Part shown: positions 41,159 through 50,032 of the stretch, in pieces
Layout of the letters: every line of letters starts with the position of its first letter
Position numbering within the stretch: position 1 is the stretch's first letter
Source of the DNA: JAXMDC01 sp046349035
Lineage (GTDB): Bacteria; Pseudomonadota; Alphaproteobacteria; Rhizobiales; Kaistiaceae
DNA: 64,000 nucleotides
Assembly (NCBI GenBank): GCA_046349035.1
Contig: JAXMDC010000004.1
Location: forward strand, 310,001 to 374,000
Reading direction: 5' to 3'
The notes under the pieces: model-generated
What the model was told of the DNA's origin: nothing
The model's input: the letters and a program-made list of their open reading frames with translations, nothing else
Database searches by the model: none
Translations under genes and position numbers: made by a program

Positions 41159-41713
41159 TCAGCGCGCCGCGCCTTGCCGTGCAGCGAGCCCAACTCCGGC
41201 GAAGGACGCCGCGCTACAGAACGCGGAGACCGCCGCGTTCCAACCGGCGAACGACAGGCCCCAGGCAAAATTCGGGAATCGCCACGCGGCTTCCGTGCAC
41301 TTGACGATGACCGTGTGCGCGAGAGCCTCAAGGAGTTCGGCCGCGCTGGTGACTGGCCCGGATCCCCCACCGCAATCCGAGGGGCCTGGCCACCAAGCCC
41401 ACTCCGCGCCTGAATGGTAGATACCGAGGGCCGTGCCCCCGAGGAATGACAGGCCGCTTATCGCCAGGAACGCCAAGGCCAGGCGCCTGCCTTGACCGCG
41501 AGTGAAAAGGACTAACGCGGCCAATGCGAACGGCAAACCGACATAATAGAAGATGCGTTCCTGCAGGCAGAGTTTGCAGGGGACATAGCCGCCGATCAGC
41601 TGGAACCCCCAGGCGGCAATGATCGCAGCGAGCCCCACTCCCAGCGTCGCAGCGGCAGCGGCTACGCCCGGGCGGCTCCAAACTTTCTGGGCAAACGAAG
41701 TTAGGACGGTCAT
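41159..41713 (-). CDS. dsbB: Disulfide bond formation protein B
   Basis: Re-oxidises DsbA and passes electrons to quinones. 184 residues from ATG 41713 with four transmembrane segments. The first Cys pair is in VPCKLCLQERIF, the second in GPSDCGGGSGP and VIVKCTEAAW, so both periplasmic disulfides are present. The frame can extend to a TTG at 41737 overlapping yqaA, but the internal ATG is preferred. No dsbA gene is adjacent. Confidence 0.88.
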   Translation of the reverse strand: MTVLTSFAQKVWSRPGVAAAAATLGVGLAAIIAAWGFQLIGGYVPCKLCLQERIFYYVGLPFALAALVLFTRGQGRRLALAFLAISGLSFLGGTALGIYHSGAEWAWWPGPSDCGGGSGPVTSAAELLEALAHTVIVKCTEAAWRFPNFAWGLSFAGWNAAVSAFCSAASFAGVGLAARQGAAR

Positions 41714-41726
41714 CGCGCGAGCCTGC

Positions 41727-42314
41727 TCAAAGCACAAACCGAGTAATTAGATAGAGGGCAACCAACAGCAATGCGAGGGCGGCGGCGATCCACCCCAGGC
41801 GGTTCTCGATGAAGGATCGGATCGGCTCACCAAACCTGCGTAGAAGAAAAGCCAGCGCAAAAAACCGCGCACCCCGGGCAAGAACCGCCGACGCAACAAA
41901 TAGTGCGAGGTTGACCGACAGGGCCCCGGACAGAATGGTCACCACCTTGATCGGCGGCAGGTGGGCCAGTCCGGACGTGACGAGCCCGAGAAGGACGGCA
42001 GTGCCCCCCCAGGATGAGCGCATTGCCTCAAAGCTATCGAGCTTGCCGTAGAACTCAAGGATTGGCCGAGCGACCTGCTCAAAAGCGAGGTAACCGATAA
42101 GCCAGCCCGCGATCCCCCCTAGAACCGAAGCCACTGTCGCAATCGCCGCATAGCGGAACGCCCTCTCCGGGCGCGCGATCCCCATGGGCACGAACAGAAC
42201 ATCTGCAGGCACGAGGAAGATCGAGCTTTCGACGAAAGCGATGGTTGCCAACCACAATTCGGCAGTCTCGCGACCCGCGAGCGACATCGTCCAATCGTAC
42301 AGGCGGCGCAGCAC
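41727..42314 (-). CDS. YqaA/DedA-like inner-membrane protein
   Basis: 195 residues from GTG 42314. Hydrophobic segments at about 23-42, 48-70, 108-127, 130-150 and 168-192; FVESSIFLVPADVLFVPMGI and YRFA-like FRYAAIATVASVLGGIAGWL are characteristic of YqaA proteins in the DedA (SNARE-associated) superfamily, thought to transport or flip lipids. Upstream of dsbB in an apparent operon. The tRNA-Leu gene begins 87 bp away on the other strand. Confidence 0.85.
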   Translation of the reverse strand: MLRRLYDWTMSLAGRETAELWLATIAFVESSIFLVPADVLFVPMGIARPERAFRYAAIATVASVLGGIAGWLIGYLAFEQVARPILEFYGKLDSFEAMRSSWGGTAVLLGLVTSGLAHLPPIKVVTILSGALSVNLALFVASAVLARGARFFALAFLLRRFGEPIRSFIENRLGWIAAALALLLVALYLITRFVL

Positions 42315-42401
42315 GCAGCCTTGTATCGACGCCCGCCGAGGCTGTCCATTTCGCCGGTTGACCGGCGGGCGACCGCAACTATGATCCCCGCGCGCCGAAG
42401 G

Positions 42402-42488
42402 GCCCCCGTGGCGGAACCGGTAGACGCGGCAGACTCAAAATCTGTTGTCCGCAAGGACGTGCCCGTTCGACCCGGGCCGGGGGCACCA
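42402..42488 (+). tRNA. tRNA-Leu (anticodon CAA)
   Basis: Eighty-seven bases including encoded CCA. Acceptor GCCCCCG/CGGGGGC, anticodon arm GCAGA-CUCAAAA-UCUGU with anticodon CAA, a long class II variable arm and T loop with UUCGACC. All stems pair. It lies 29 bp before gluQ. Confidence 0.95.
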
Positions 42489-42517
42489 CAAAACGCGCAA
42501 CGCTTCGGCAAGACGAC

Positions 42518-43465
42518 GTGATCTCGCCCGCCTCTCCCATCGTCACGCGGTTCGCGCCGAGCCCAAATGGCTGGCTCCACCTCGGCCATGCCTATTCCGC
42601 TATCCTCAACCATGAGGTTGCCCGCCTCCTCGGCGGTCGTTTCCTGCTGCGGATTGAAGACATCGACCCTGAACGATCTCGTCCGGAGTTCGAGACCGCC
42701 ATTTACCGCGATCTCGACTGGCTCGGCCTGTCGTGGGAGCAGCCGGTTCGCCGGCAATCGGAACACCTGGCGACCTATCGAGGGGCGCTCTCTCGGTTGC
42801 AGGAACGCGGCTTGGCTTACCCGGCCTTTATGTCGCGGTCAGAAATTGCCGCAGCGGTAGCCGTCGCCGGGCCTTCGTGGCCGACCGACCCGGACGGCAC
42901 ACCTCACTACCCGAGCCGAGATCGCGACATGAGGCCAGGAGAAGTCGCGGACCGCCTGGCCGCCGGAGCCCAATTTACGGTCCGCCTGAACACTGCTCGG
43001 TCGACCGAGTTCGCCGGTCGACTAACCTGGCGGGAACTGGCCGCCACGGGTTGGAATGAGCAATCGGCAACCCCAGATAAATGGGGCGATGTGATTCTGG
43101 GACGGCGCGACGTGCCGGCGAGTTATCACTTGGCCGTGGTGATCGACGACGCTGGACAGGGCGTGACGCATATCATTCGTGGCGGCGATCTGGCAGCCGC
43201 CACCTCTGTGCACCGATTGCTTCAGGGGCTCCTTTCGCTACCCACGCCGCACTATTGCCACCACGAGCTTGTGGTCGACGATCGCGGAGTGAAGTTGTCG
43301 AAATCCGCTTCCGCGCAAGGCCTGCACCAATTGAGAGCACAGGGAATAACCGCCGCTGCGCTCCGAGCCCGCTTGGCCGTCGACCGCGAAGCAGCCCGCG
43401 TAGCCGAGGCGATCACCCGAAGCTCAGGAGGTCAGAAGGCTCCAATGCAAAAAGGCAGCTCGTGA
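42518..43465 (+). CDS. gluQ: Glutamyl-queuosine tRNA(Asp) synthetase
   Basis: Attaches glutamate to queuosine-34 of tRNA-Asp. 315 residues from GTG 42518. TRFAPSPNGWLHLGHAYSA is the class I HIGH region, VKLSKSA the KMSKS motif; the anticodon-binding domain of GluRS is absent, as expected. The zinc-binding cysteines found in the E. coli enzyme are replaced (AYPAFMSRSEI), so this version seems zinc-free. The stop overlaps the start of the GATase gene. Confidence 0.92.
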   Translation: MISPASPIVTRFAPSPNGWLHLGHAYSAILNHEVARLLGGRFLLRIEDIDPERSRPEFETAIYRDLDWLGLSWEQPVRRQSEHLATYRGALSRLQERGLAYPAFMSRSEIAAAVAVAGPSWPTDPDGTPHYPSRDRDMRPGEVADRLAAGAQFTVRLNTARSTEFAGRLTWRELAATGWNEQSATPDKWGDVILGRRDVPASYHLAVVIDDAGQGVTHIIRGGDLAAATSVHRLLQGLLSLPTPHYCHHELVVDDRGVKLSKSASAQGLHQLRAQGITAAALRARLAVDREAARVAEAITRSSGGQKAPMQKGSS

Positions 43466-44163
43466 TGTCGCCTCAGGGCCAACGTCAGGTGCTGATAGTG
43501 CTCCACCAGGAGAACTCGACGCCAGGTCGCGTCGGGCTAAGTCTCCGGCAGCGAGGTTTTGCCCTTGATATTCGCCGTCCGCCGCTCGGAGAACCTTTGC
43601 CGGCAACCCTCGCCGGACATTCGGCAGTTGTCGTCTTTGGCGGGCCGATGAGCGCCAACGACCCGTTCGACTGGGTCAAGGCCGAAATAGATTGGCTGGG
43701 CGTGCCCTTGCGCGAGAGCGTTCCGCTGTTCGGCATCTGCCTTGGCGCGCAGATGATCGCCAGACACCTCGGAGCACGCGTCGCTCCTCATCCCGGCGGG
43801 CTGGTGGAGCGCGGCTACTATCCTATCCGGCCGACAAGCGCCGGCCGGACGCTGCTGGATTGGCCGGAGAATGTGCATCATTTTCATTCCGAAGGCTTCG
43901 ATCTGCCCCGCGGGGCGACCCTCTTGGCCGAGGGGGACACCTTTCCCAATCAGGCCTTCGCGCTGGCAGGCTCAACCTTTGGCGTCCAATTCCACGTCGA
44001 GCTGACGCTCGCAATGGTGCACCGCTGGACGACCCGCGGTGCCGACCGATTGACTGAACCCGGCGGCCAGTCGCGCGGGGCACATCTGGAGGGCCGCGCG
44101 CTTCACGATCATCAGACCGAGAAATGGCTTTCCGCATTTCTCGATCGCTGGCTGCCTTCCTGA
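43465..44163 (+). CDS. Class I glutamine amidotransferase (GMP synthase-like)
   Basis: 232 residues from ATG 43465 (a GTG directly before it also fits). Nucleophile Cys in FGICLGAQMIA (about residue 90), and catalytic His-x-Glu in VQFHVELT. VVVFGGPMSAND is typical of stand-alone GATase1 proteins annotated as GMP synthase-like, whose partners are unknown. The frame continues upstream within gluQ, but that part is the gluQ coding region in another frame. The ATG overlaps the gluQ stop by one base. Confidence 0.85.
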   Translation: MSPQGQRQVLIVLHQENSTPGRVGLSLRQRGFALDIRRPPLGEPLPATLAGHSAVVVFGGPMSANDPFDWVKAEIDWLGVPLRESVPLFGICLGAQMIARHLGARVAPHPGGLVERGYYPIRPTSAGRTLLDWPENVHHFHSEGFDLPRGATLLAEGDTFPNQAFALAGSTFGVQFHVELTLAMVHRWTTRGADRLTEPGGQSRGAHLEGRALHDHQTEKWLSAFLDRWLPS

Positions 44164-44559
44164 TGATGAGGTGCAAAACGGCTCGCAAATTGCGAATCGC
44201 AGCTGCACGCCGCCAGCGCTTATTCAACCTATTGCCGGCGCGGCGCCCCTTCAGGCCCAATAGCTAGGGCAAGCCACCTTGGCATCGCCCTTGCGATCAA
44301 TCGGGCAAGCTGATCTTTCGGTTTTGCGTGTTCAGCTCACCGGACGGGGGAAGGCCATTGCCTACGACCCCTGGCAAGCCGACCCCCGTCCCGGTCCTCT
44401 CCCACTGAAGCCGTCGCACCGGGGAGCCGCGCGCTGAAGCGCCGGCATCGCGATCCAGATACGACCTCCACCGCGCCCATGGCGCTTCGACGCGGGCGAG
44501 TCTATCTAGGCGCAACTTCAAGGATGCGACCATTGAATCCAGCGCACAGACGGCCGCCC
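44164..44559. other. Intergenic stretch without recognised gene
   Basis: About 400 bp between the GATase and metallo-hydrolase genes. A perfect 13-bp palindrome TCGCAAATTGCGA lies at 44183-44195, soon after the GATase stop. No protein-like frame, tRNA or known riboswitch pattern was seen. Confidence 0.5.
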
Positions 44560-45369
44560 ATGACAGTAACGTTCTGGGGCGTGCGCGGCAGCACATCGGC
44601 TCCCGACCGGCAATTTTGCGAGTTCGGCGGCCATACCCCTTGCGTCGAAGTTAAATGCGGCGATCGGCGGGTCGTGTTCGACGCCGGCTCTGGCATTCAA
44701 GCCCTGGGCAAGACCCTGCCGGCGGCCAGCAGGGTCGATGTATTCTTCGGGCATTTCCACTACGACCACGTCGAAGGCTTGCCTTTCTTTCAGCCTCTTT
44801 ACGATCCACGCGCCAACATCACCCTCTGGTCGGGTCACATGCGTCGCCCGGACGCAACTCGCCGCATGCTGAAGTCATTTATGCGTGCCCCGTTCTTCCC
44901 GGTCGGACCCGAGGTATTTCGCGCGGCAGTCGACTGCAAGGACTTCCGGCCGCAGATTTCCATTCCGCTCGGCGACGGTATCCAAGTCTCGACGGGCCGC
45001 CTCAATCATCCCGGAAATGCCGTCGCCTATCGGCTCGACTTTGCTGGACGATCAGTCTGTTACCTCACCGATCATGAGCACGGAAATCCGCGCATCGACC
45101 GCGCACTCGAACGCTTTGCTGCCAACGCAGATCTGGTTGTCTGGGACGCCATGTACAGCGATGGCAACTACTCCGCTCACCGCGGCTATGGACATTCCAC
45201 CTGGGAGGAAGGTCTCCGCTTCGCCGAGCGCGCGCGGGTCGGCCGCTGCGCCCTGTTCCATCACAGCCCAGACGCCACAGACTCCGTGCTCGCCGCCCAG
45301 GCCGCCGCGGCGGAGCGTACGCGACCGGGCTCCATTACCGCCCGCGACGGGCTGGTCATCGAGGTCTAG
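44560..45369 (+). CDS. MBL-fold metallo-hydrolase
   Basis: 269 residues from ATG 44560 (ATG 44524 with AAGG upstream is an alternative). TVTFWGVRGSTSAPD opens the protein; the metal site is GHFHYDHVEGL (HxHxDH), with further ligands in GRLNHPGNAVAY, YLTDHEHG and CALFHHSPDATD. This is the family of phosphodiesterase-like beta-lactamase-fold enzymes often annotated near histidine kinase or cyclic nucleotide genes. Cytoplasmic; substrate unknown. Confidence 0.88.
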   Translation: MTVTFWGVRGSTSAPDRQFCEFGGHTPCVEVKCGDRRVVFDAGSGIQALGKTLPAASRVDVFFGHFHYDHVEGLPFFQPLYDPRANITLWSGHMRRPDATRRMLKSFMRAPFFPVGPEVFRAAVDCKDFRPQISIPLGDGIQVSTGRLNHPGNAVAYRLDFAGRSVCYLTDHEHGNPRIDRALERFAANADLVVWDAMYSDGNYSAHRGYGHSTWEEGLRFAERARVGRCALFHHSPDATDSVLAAQAAAAERTRPGSITARDGLVIEV

Positions 45370-45636
45370 GTCGTCTGGCAACGACAATGGCTTGAAGCGG
45401 TCAATTCTCCCGCTTCGCTGATCGCCCGCTCGCAGCGCCAGGGGGTGTGCGAGGTCCGCCCAAGTTCCAAGCGCGCTCCGCCGTCCGCTGGCGCCACAGC
45501 GTGGCCGGGTTCGGCCGGAGTCCGAGCAACCGCCTCGCTTCCCGACGACCTGCGGATAACCTAATCTGCAAACGATGCCGATCGGCCGACGATGGACCGA
45601 CCTCGGGGACCAATCTGCCTTGCCGGAGAACACTCG

Positions 45637-46641
45637 ATGAAGGCCTTCACTTTGCCATCGCTTGCAACGCTATTGGCGCTGGCATTCGCCAACCAGGCGG
45701 CGGCACTGGACAAAGTGTCGTTCGCTACCAACTGGTTGGCCGAGGCCGAACACGGCGGGTTCTATCAGGCAGTTGCCGATGGCACCTACGCGAAATACGG
45801 CCTTGAGGTCACCATCGTGCAGGGAGGGCCGCAAACGGCCAACCAGACTCTGCTTCTGGCTGACAAGGTGCAGTTCTACATGCGTGGGAATTTCATCGGC
45901 GCGTTTTCCGCGGCCGAGCAGAAGATCCCTGTGATCGAGGTGGCAGCAATATTCCAGAAGGACCCGCAGGTGATGATCGTTCACCCCGACAGCGGCATCG
46001 GCACTTTTGCAGACCTCGCCAAGGCACCGGTCCTCTACCTCGCCCGCGACTTCCTGGCGACCGGGTTCGAATGGATGAAGGCGGCCTATCCCGCGCTGAG
46101 AGACGAGCAGGTCCGTCCATACGCGTTCAATCCAACGCCTTTCCTCGCCAACAAGGCGTCCTCCCAACAGGGTTACGTCACCTCTGAGCCTTACGAGATC
46201 GAGCGCCAGGGCGGCTTCAAGCCCCGCGTTTTCCTGCTCGCCGACTACGGCTACTCGACGCCCTCGACCACGATTGAGGCCAAGGCCGACTACGTTACAG
46301 CCAACCCTGACATCGTTCAGCGCTTCGTCGATGCTTCCATCGTCGGCTGGTACAACTACCTTTACGGCGACAGCCGCCCGGGGAACGCACTCATCAAGAA
46401 AGAGAACCCGGAGATGACTGATGGCCAGATCGCCTTCAGCATTGCCAAGATCAAGGAGCATGGGCTGGTCGATTCCGGAGCCGCCGCTACCGGGGGGATT
46501 GGGTGCTTGTCCTCAGACCAGGTGAAGGATTTCTACGACAAGATGGTCGCCGCCAAAGTCGTTACCACTGGCTTCGATTATACGAAGACGTTTACGACCA
46601 GGTTCACGTGCAAACGTGTCGGAGTCGAATTGCGAAAATGA
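45637..46641 (+). CDS. NMT1/THI5-like ABC substrate-binding protein
   Basis: 334 residues. Signal peptide residues 1-22 (ending QAAA). DKVSFATNWLAEAEHGGFYQ, GLEVTIVQGGPQTANQTLLL and FIGAFSAAEQKIPVIEVAAI match periplasmic proteins for thiamine-pyrimidine precursors, nitrate, sulfonates or related anions. Genes for ATPase and permease follow with overlapping ends, completing an importer. No TPP riboswitch pattern was seen upstream, so a thiamine-precursor role is not favoured by regulation. Confidence 0.88.
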   Translation: MKAFTLPSLATLLALAFANQAAALDKVSFATNWLAEAEHGGFYQAVADGTYAKYGLEVTIVQGGPQTANQTLLLADKVQFYMRGNFIGAFSAAEQKIPVIEVAAIFQKDPQVMIVHPDSGIGTFADLAKAPVLYLARDFLATGFEWMKAAYPALRDEQVRPYAFNPTPFLANKASSQQGYVTSEPYEIERQGGFKPRVFLLADYGYSTPSTTIEAKADYVTANPDIVQRFVDASIVGWYNYLYGDSRPGNALIKKENPEMTDGQIAFSIAKIKEHGLVDSGAAATGGIGCLSSDQVKDFYDKMVAAKVVTTGFDYTKTFTTRFTCKRVGVELRK

Positions 46642-47495
46642 GGGAAGAAGTCCCTCCACCTTCACGCTCGCCAATGCTGCCGGCGACTGGCACCGCCGCG
46701 GCGGCTGGGCCCTCGGCCCCGCCGGACTTCGACCGCACGGTTGTTTCGTTGCGCGCGGTCGCAAAGACATTCTCCAACGGCGTGGCTGCCCTCCGAGATC
46801 TCGACCTCGACATTCGCGAGGGCGAGTTCCTGAGTCTTCTCGGCCCCTCCGGATGCGGCAAGTCGACCGCGCTTCGCCTGATCGCCGGGCTGGGAGAAAT
46901 CTCTGGCGGATCCTTGTTCTGGAGCGACGGTCCCCAGAGTGAGATATCCTTCGTCTTCCAAGAGCCGACCTTGATGCCATGGGCGACAGTCGCCTCCAAC
47001 GTCTGGCTGCCGCTCCGCCTGAGGAAGGTATCGAAGGCTACCGCCCAGCCGGCAATCGAGGAGGCCCTGGGCTTGGTTGGCCTGTCCGATTTCGCCGGCG
47101 CTTATCCCCGCCAGCTATCCGGCGGCATGAAAATGCGGGTCTCGATTGCCCGCGCCCTTGTCACTCGTCCGCGCCTACTCCTGATGGACGAACCTTTTGC
47201 GGCGTTAGACGAGATTACGCGTTTTCGCCTCAACGACGATCTGCTGCGCCTTTGGCAAAAGTTCGCTCTCACCGTTGTGTTTGTCACTCATTCGGTTTTC
47301 GAGTCGGTCTACCTGTCGACTCGCCTTGCGGTAATGTCGCCGCGTCCGGGCCGCATCTTCGCCGAGTTCCCCATCGCCATTCCGTACCCGCGGGACACAG
47401 CGACCCGATCCTCTCCCGACTACGCTGACCACTGCCGCCGAGCCTCCGAGGCTCTTCAAAGGGCAATGAGCGGCCAGGACGCCGCTGCCGCATGA
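46638..47495 (+). CDS. ABC importer ATPase (NitT/TauT type)
   Basis: 285 residues; the ATG overlaps the stop of the binding-protein gene (ATGA). A 40-residue Pro/Ala-rich N-terminal extension precedes Walker A GPSGCGKST, Q-loop VFQEPTLMPW, signature LSGGMKMRV, Walker B LLLMDEPFAALD and H-loop FVTHSVFES. Energises uptake by the adjacent permease. Confidence 0.92.
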   Translation: MREEVPPPSRSPMLPATGTAAAAGPSAPPDFDRTVVSLRAVAKTFSNGVAALRDLDLDIREGEFLSLLGPSGCGKSTALRLIAGLGEISGGSLFWSDGPQSEISFVFQEPTLMPWATVASNVWLPLRLRKVSKATAQPAIEEALGLVGLSDFAGAYPRQLSGGMKMRVSIARALVTRPRLLLMDEPFAALDEITRFRLNDDLLRLWQKFALTVVFVTHSVFESVYLSTRLAVMSPRPGRIFAEFPIAIPYPRDTATRSSPDYADHCRRASEALQRAMSGQDAAAA

Positions 47496-48358
47496 ACGCA
47501 CCGACGCGGACGTCAAGCCGCCCGCCGGCTTCGCCCGAGCGCAGCGCTCCCTCTTTGAAGCCATCCCCACACAGTCTGGAGCGCACGCTACGAATCGTGC
47601 TGCCGCCACTGGTCCTGGCCGCGCTGATGATCGGATGGCAGGTTGCGGTGACCGCGCTCAATGTTCCGCACTACATCCTACCTAGCCCAACCCGGATCGC
47701 CGAGGCGTTGTTCACGGACTGGGGTATTCTCTTCCCCGCCCTTCTCGTGACGCTGAAGATCACCTTCTCCGCGCTTGCGCTGGCCTTGATTGGCGGCGGA
47801 CTGCTGGCGGTGCTCTTTGCTGAGTTCAAGTGGTTCGAGGCCGCTGTCTATCCGCTCGCGGTGATCCTGCAGGTCACGCCGATCGTCGCGATCGCCCCCC
47901 TCATTCTCGTCTACGCCAACTCGGTCCAGCAGGCTCTTCTCATCGTCGCCTGGATCGTCGCGTTCTTCCCTGTGCTCTCAAGCACGGCCCAAGGACTGAA
48001 GTCGGCGGATCATAACCTCTTGAGTCTCATGCAACTTTACCGGGCCAGCCGGATGCAGACGCTCTTTCTGCTTAAGGTTCCAACCGCCCTCCCCTTCTTC
48101 CTGACTGGTCTGCGCATCGCTGGCGGCCTCTCCCTGATCGCAGCGGTCGTGGCCGAGTTTGCCGCAGGCTCGGCGGGCGCCGGCGCCGGATTGGCATTTC
48201 GACTCCTCGAGTCGGGGTTTCGCCTCAACATTCCTCGGCTCTTCGCGGCGCTTTTTCTGCTGTCCCTGACGGGCCTCCTCATCTTCGCGGCGACATCCAC
48301 GGTGTCTTGGCTCCTCCTCCGCCGTTGGCACGAAAGCGCCGCCCGCCGCGAATCCTAG
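47492..48358 (+). CDS. ABC importer permease (NitT/TauT type)
   Basis: 288 residues with about six transmembrane segments after a 30-residue soluble start. The EAA-like cytoplasmic loop is LMQLYRASRMQTLFLLKVPT followed by ALPFFLTGLRIAGGLSLIAA, characteristic of BPD_transp_1 permeases. The ATG overlaps the ATPase stop by 4 bp, so the three genes 45637-48358 form a coupled operon. Confidence 0.92.
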   Translation: MNAPTRTSSRPPASPERSAPSLKPSPHSLERTLRIVLPPLVLAALMIGWQVAVTALNVPHYILPSPTRIAEALFTDWGILFPALLVTLKITFSALALALIGGGLLAVLFAEFKWFEAAVYPLAVILQVTPIVAIAPLILVYANSVQQALLIVAWIVAFFPVLSSTAQGLKSADHNLLSLMQLYRASRMQTLFLLKVPTALPFFLTGLRIAGGLSLIAAVVAEFAAGSAGAGAGLAFRLLESGFRLNIPRLFAALFLLSLTGLLIFAATSTVSWLLLRRWHESAARRES

Positions 48359-48439
48359 GCAGGCACACCGACTGCCCAACGCGTCCGCTGGTAAAGTAGA
48401 CGCGGCTGCTGTAGACGCTCGCACGCCGGAGGTGAGCGC

Positions 48440-49420
48440 GTGTCGAGTCCAGCCGCCCCAATTGATGTCCTGGTCTGCGTTGGGGTCTTCGCCCCGCATC
48501 TCGATGCTCGCCTGGCCAAGCACTTCAATGTGCTGCGCGCCGCCAACGCGGCCGAACGGGATGCCCACATTGAAAAGCACGCCGCCTCGATCCGGGCGGT
48601 GGCGCGCGCCTCGACCGCGATCGATCGCGCCCTCATCGCCCGCCTGCCAAAAGTCGAGATCATTTCCAACTACGGCGTCGGTTACGACATGGTCGACGCT
48701 AAGGCGGCCGCCGAGCGCGGCATCGTCGTCACCAACACGCCCGACGTCTTGACCGAGGAAGTCGCCGATACCGCGCTCGGTCTACTCCTGATGACGGTCC
48801 GCCGCCTTTCCGCGGCCGAGCGATACTTGCGGGACGGCACCTGGGCGACCGGCATTGAGTTTCCCCCCTCGCCTGGAACCCTGCGCAACCGCGTCGTCGG
48901 AATAGTTGGCCTCGGTCGGATTGGCTTGGCCATTGCCCGGCGTATCGCCGCATGCGACGTGAAGGTCGCCTACCACAGTCGGCGCCCAGTGGCCGATGCG
49001 CCCTATCCGTATTTCGACAGCTTGATCGGCTTGGCTCGGAACGTCGACACACTGATTGCCATCCTTCCGGCTTCGAAGGAGACCGATCGCGTTATCAACG
49101 CCGAGGTTATCGGCGCCCTCGGTCCCGAGGGAGTTGTGATCAACATCGGCCGGGGTAACGCGGTCGATGAGTCCGCGTTGATCGACGCTTTGTCGACGCG
49201 CCGCATCCTTGCGGCCGGCCTCGATGTCTATTGGAACGAGCCCCATATCGACCGCCGTTTCCTTGCTTTGGACAACGTCGTCCTGCTGCCGCATGTCGGA
49301 TCGGCCTCGGTTGCGACGCGGACGGCAATGGAAGCACTGGTCGAAGACAACCTCGTCTCGTGGTTCCGCACCGGAAGGCCGGTCACACCGGTCGTCGAAA
49401 CCCCCTGGCCTCGCCCCTAG
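48440..49420 (+). CDS. D-2-hydroxyacid dehydrogenase (glyoxylate/hydroxypyruvate reductase type)
   Basis: 326 residues from GTG 48440 with GGAGGTGAGC upstream. NAD-binding GIVGLGRIGLAIARRI, INIGRGNAVDESALIDAL (active-site Arg region) and LLPHVGSASVATR (catalytic His) define the family. Substrates may be glyoxylate or hydroxypyruvate; NADPH preference is suggested by YHSRRPV, where Arg follows the second strand in place of an acidic residue. It stands 81 bp after the ABC importer operon. Confidence 0.9.
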   Translation: MSSPAAPIDVLVCVGVFAPHLDARLAKHFNVLRAANAAERDAHIEKHAASIRAVARASTAIDRALIARLPKVEIISNYGVGYDMVDAKAAAERGIVVTNTPDVLTEEVADTALGLLLMTVRRLSAAERYLRDGTWATGIEFPPSPGTLRNRVVGIVGLGRIGLAIARRIAACDVKVAYHSRRPVADAPYPYFDSLIGLARNVDTLIAILPASKETDRVINAEVIGALGPEGVVINIGRGNAVDESALIDALSTRRILAAGLDVYWNEPHIDRRFLALDNVVLLPHVGSASVATRTAMEALVEDNLVSWFRTGRPVTPVVETPWPRP

Positions 49421-50032
49421 CCGACTTTCCTCCAAGCCTGCTGCTCGACCGCGGCGGCTCTGCCACACGACAGCGCTTTTGGCTGGGCGCAACCGCACCG
49501 TCCCCAGAATCCCCGGTGTCAACATCACAGCTAACTTCGAGTCGACGCCCAGGGCGTTTTAAGAGATTGTTTACCTACCGCGAGCGGAGACGAACCGGCG
49601 GGGCAAGTCGGAGAAGTCGAAGCTCATTGCGGACCGCGCCCATCGCCGAAGGCGACAAGCCTCCGGCATGGGATGCCCAGCGGACCCCGCTCTTGACGAC
49701 ACGTGGCGTTGAAGGGTGGTCAAATTGACCCGGAGCGCGGCGAAAGCTGCAGGACGGGAGACGGATGGTCGAAAGAGCATTCGTCACGCGGCGGAAGCCA
49801 GCGGAGGCTCAACGGTCTCAGGCGACTGAAGCTGCGCATCAGAGCCGATTGATCCGGGTCGAGGCGCCGTTGGCGTCAGGCCTTGAGCAGCGGCAGCTGA
49901 TCAGAGAGGCGCCGGTTGGGGCAACCCAAGCGGTGCCTTCCTGATTCTGGAGGGCGCGCAGGCCTGCCTTGTTGCGTCGACCGGCGAAGGCCTATAGAGC
50001 GGACCCGTTCGCAAGACTGGAACGATACCGCC
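49421..50032. other. Long intergenic region, no gene recognised
   Basis: 612 bp between the hydroxyacid dehydrogenase and bioY. Short frames over it have unusual Arg/Ser-rich composition and look like shadows. A weak terminator-like hairpin (ACGCC/GGCGT then TTT) lies at 49545-49560. No tRNA, tmRNA, RNase P, SRP RNA or riboswitch pattern was recognised. Confidence 0.5.
49545..49560 (+). terminator. Weak hairpin with U-run after the dehydrogenase
   Basis: Stem ACGCC / GGCGT with a 3-base loop, followed by TTTAAG; 125 bp downstream of the stop codon. Confidence 0.35.

Noticed and set aside
43081..43464. N-terminal extension of the GATase over gluQ
   Set aside because: The extension is the gluQ coding sequence in another frame and has no GATase-like sequence; the real protein starts at 43465.
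44164..44559. SRP RNA or other housekeeping RNA in the gap
   Set aside because: The conserved tetraloop and GGAA-type helix 8 pattern could not be found.
45370..45636. TPP riboswitch upstream of the NMT1/THI5-like binding-protein gene
   Set aside because: The conserved CUGAGA and ACCUGAUCUGG segments are missing.
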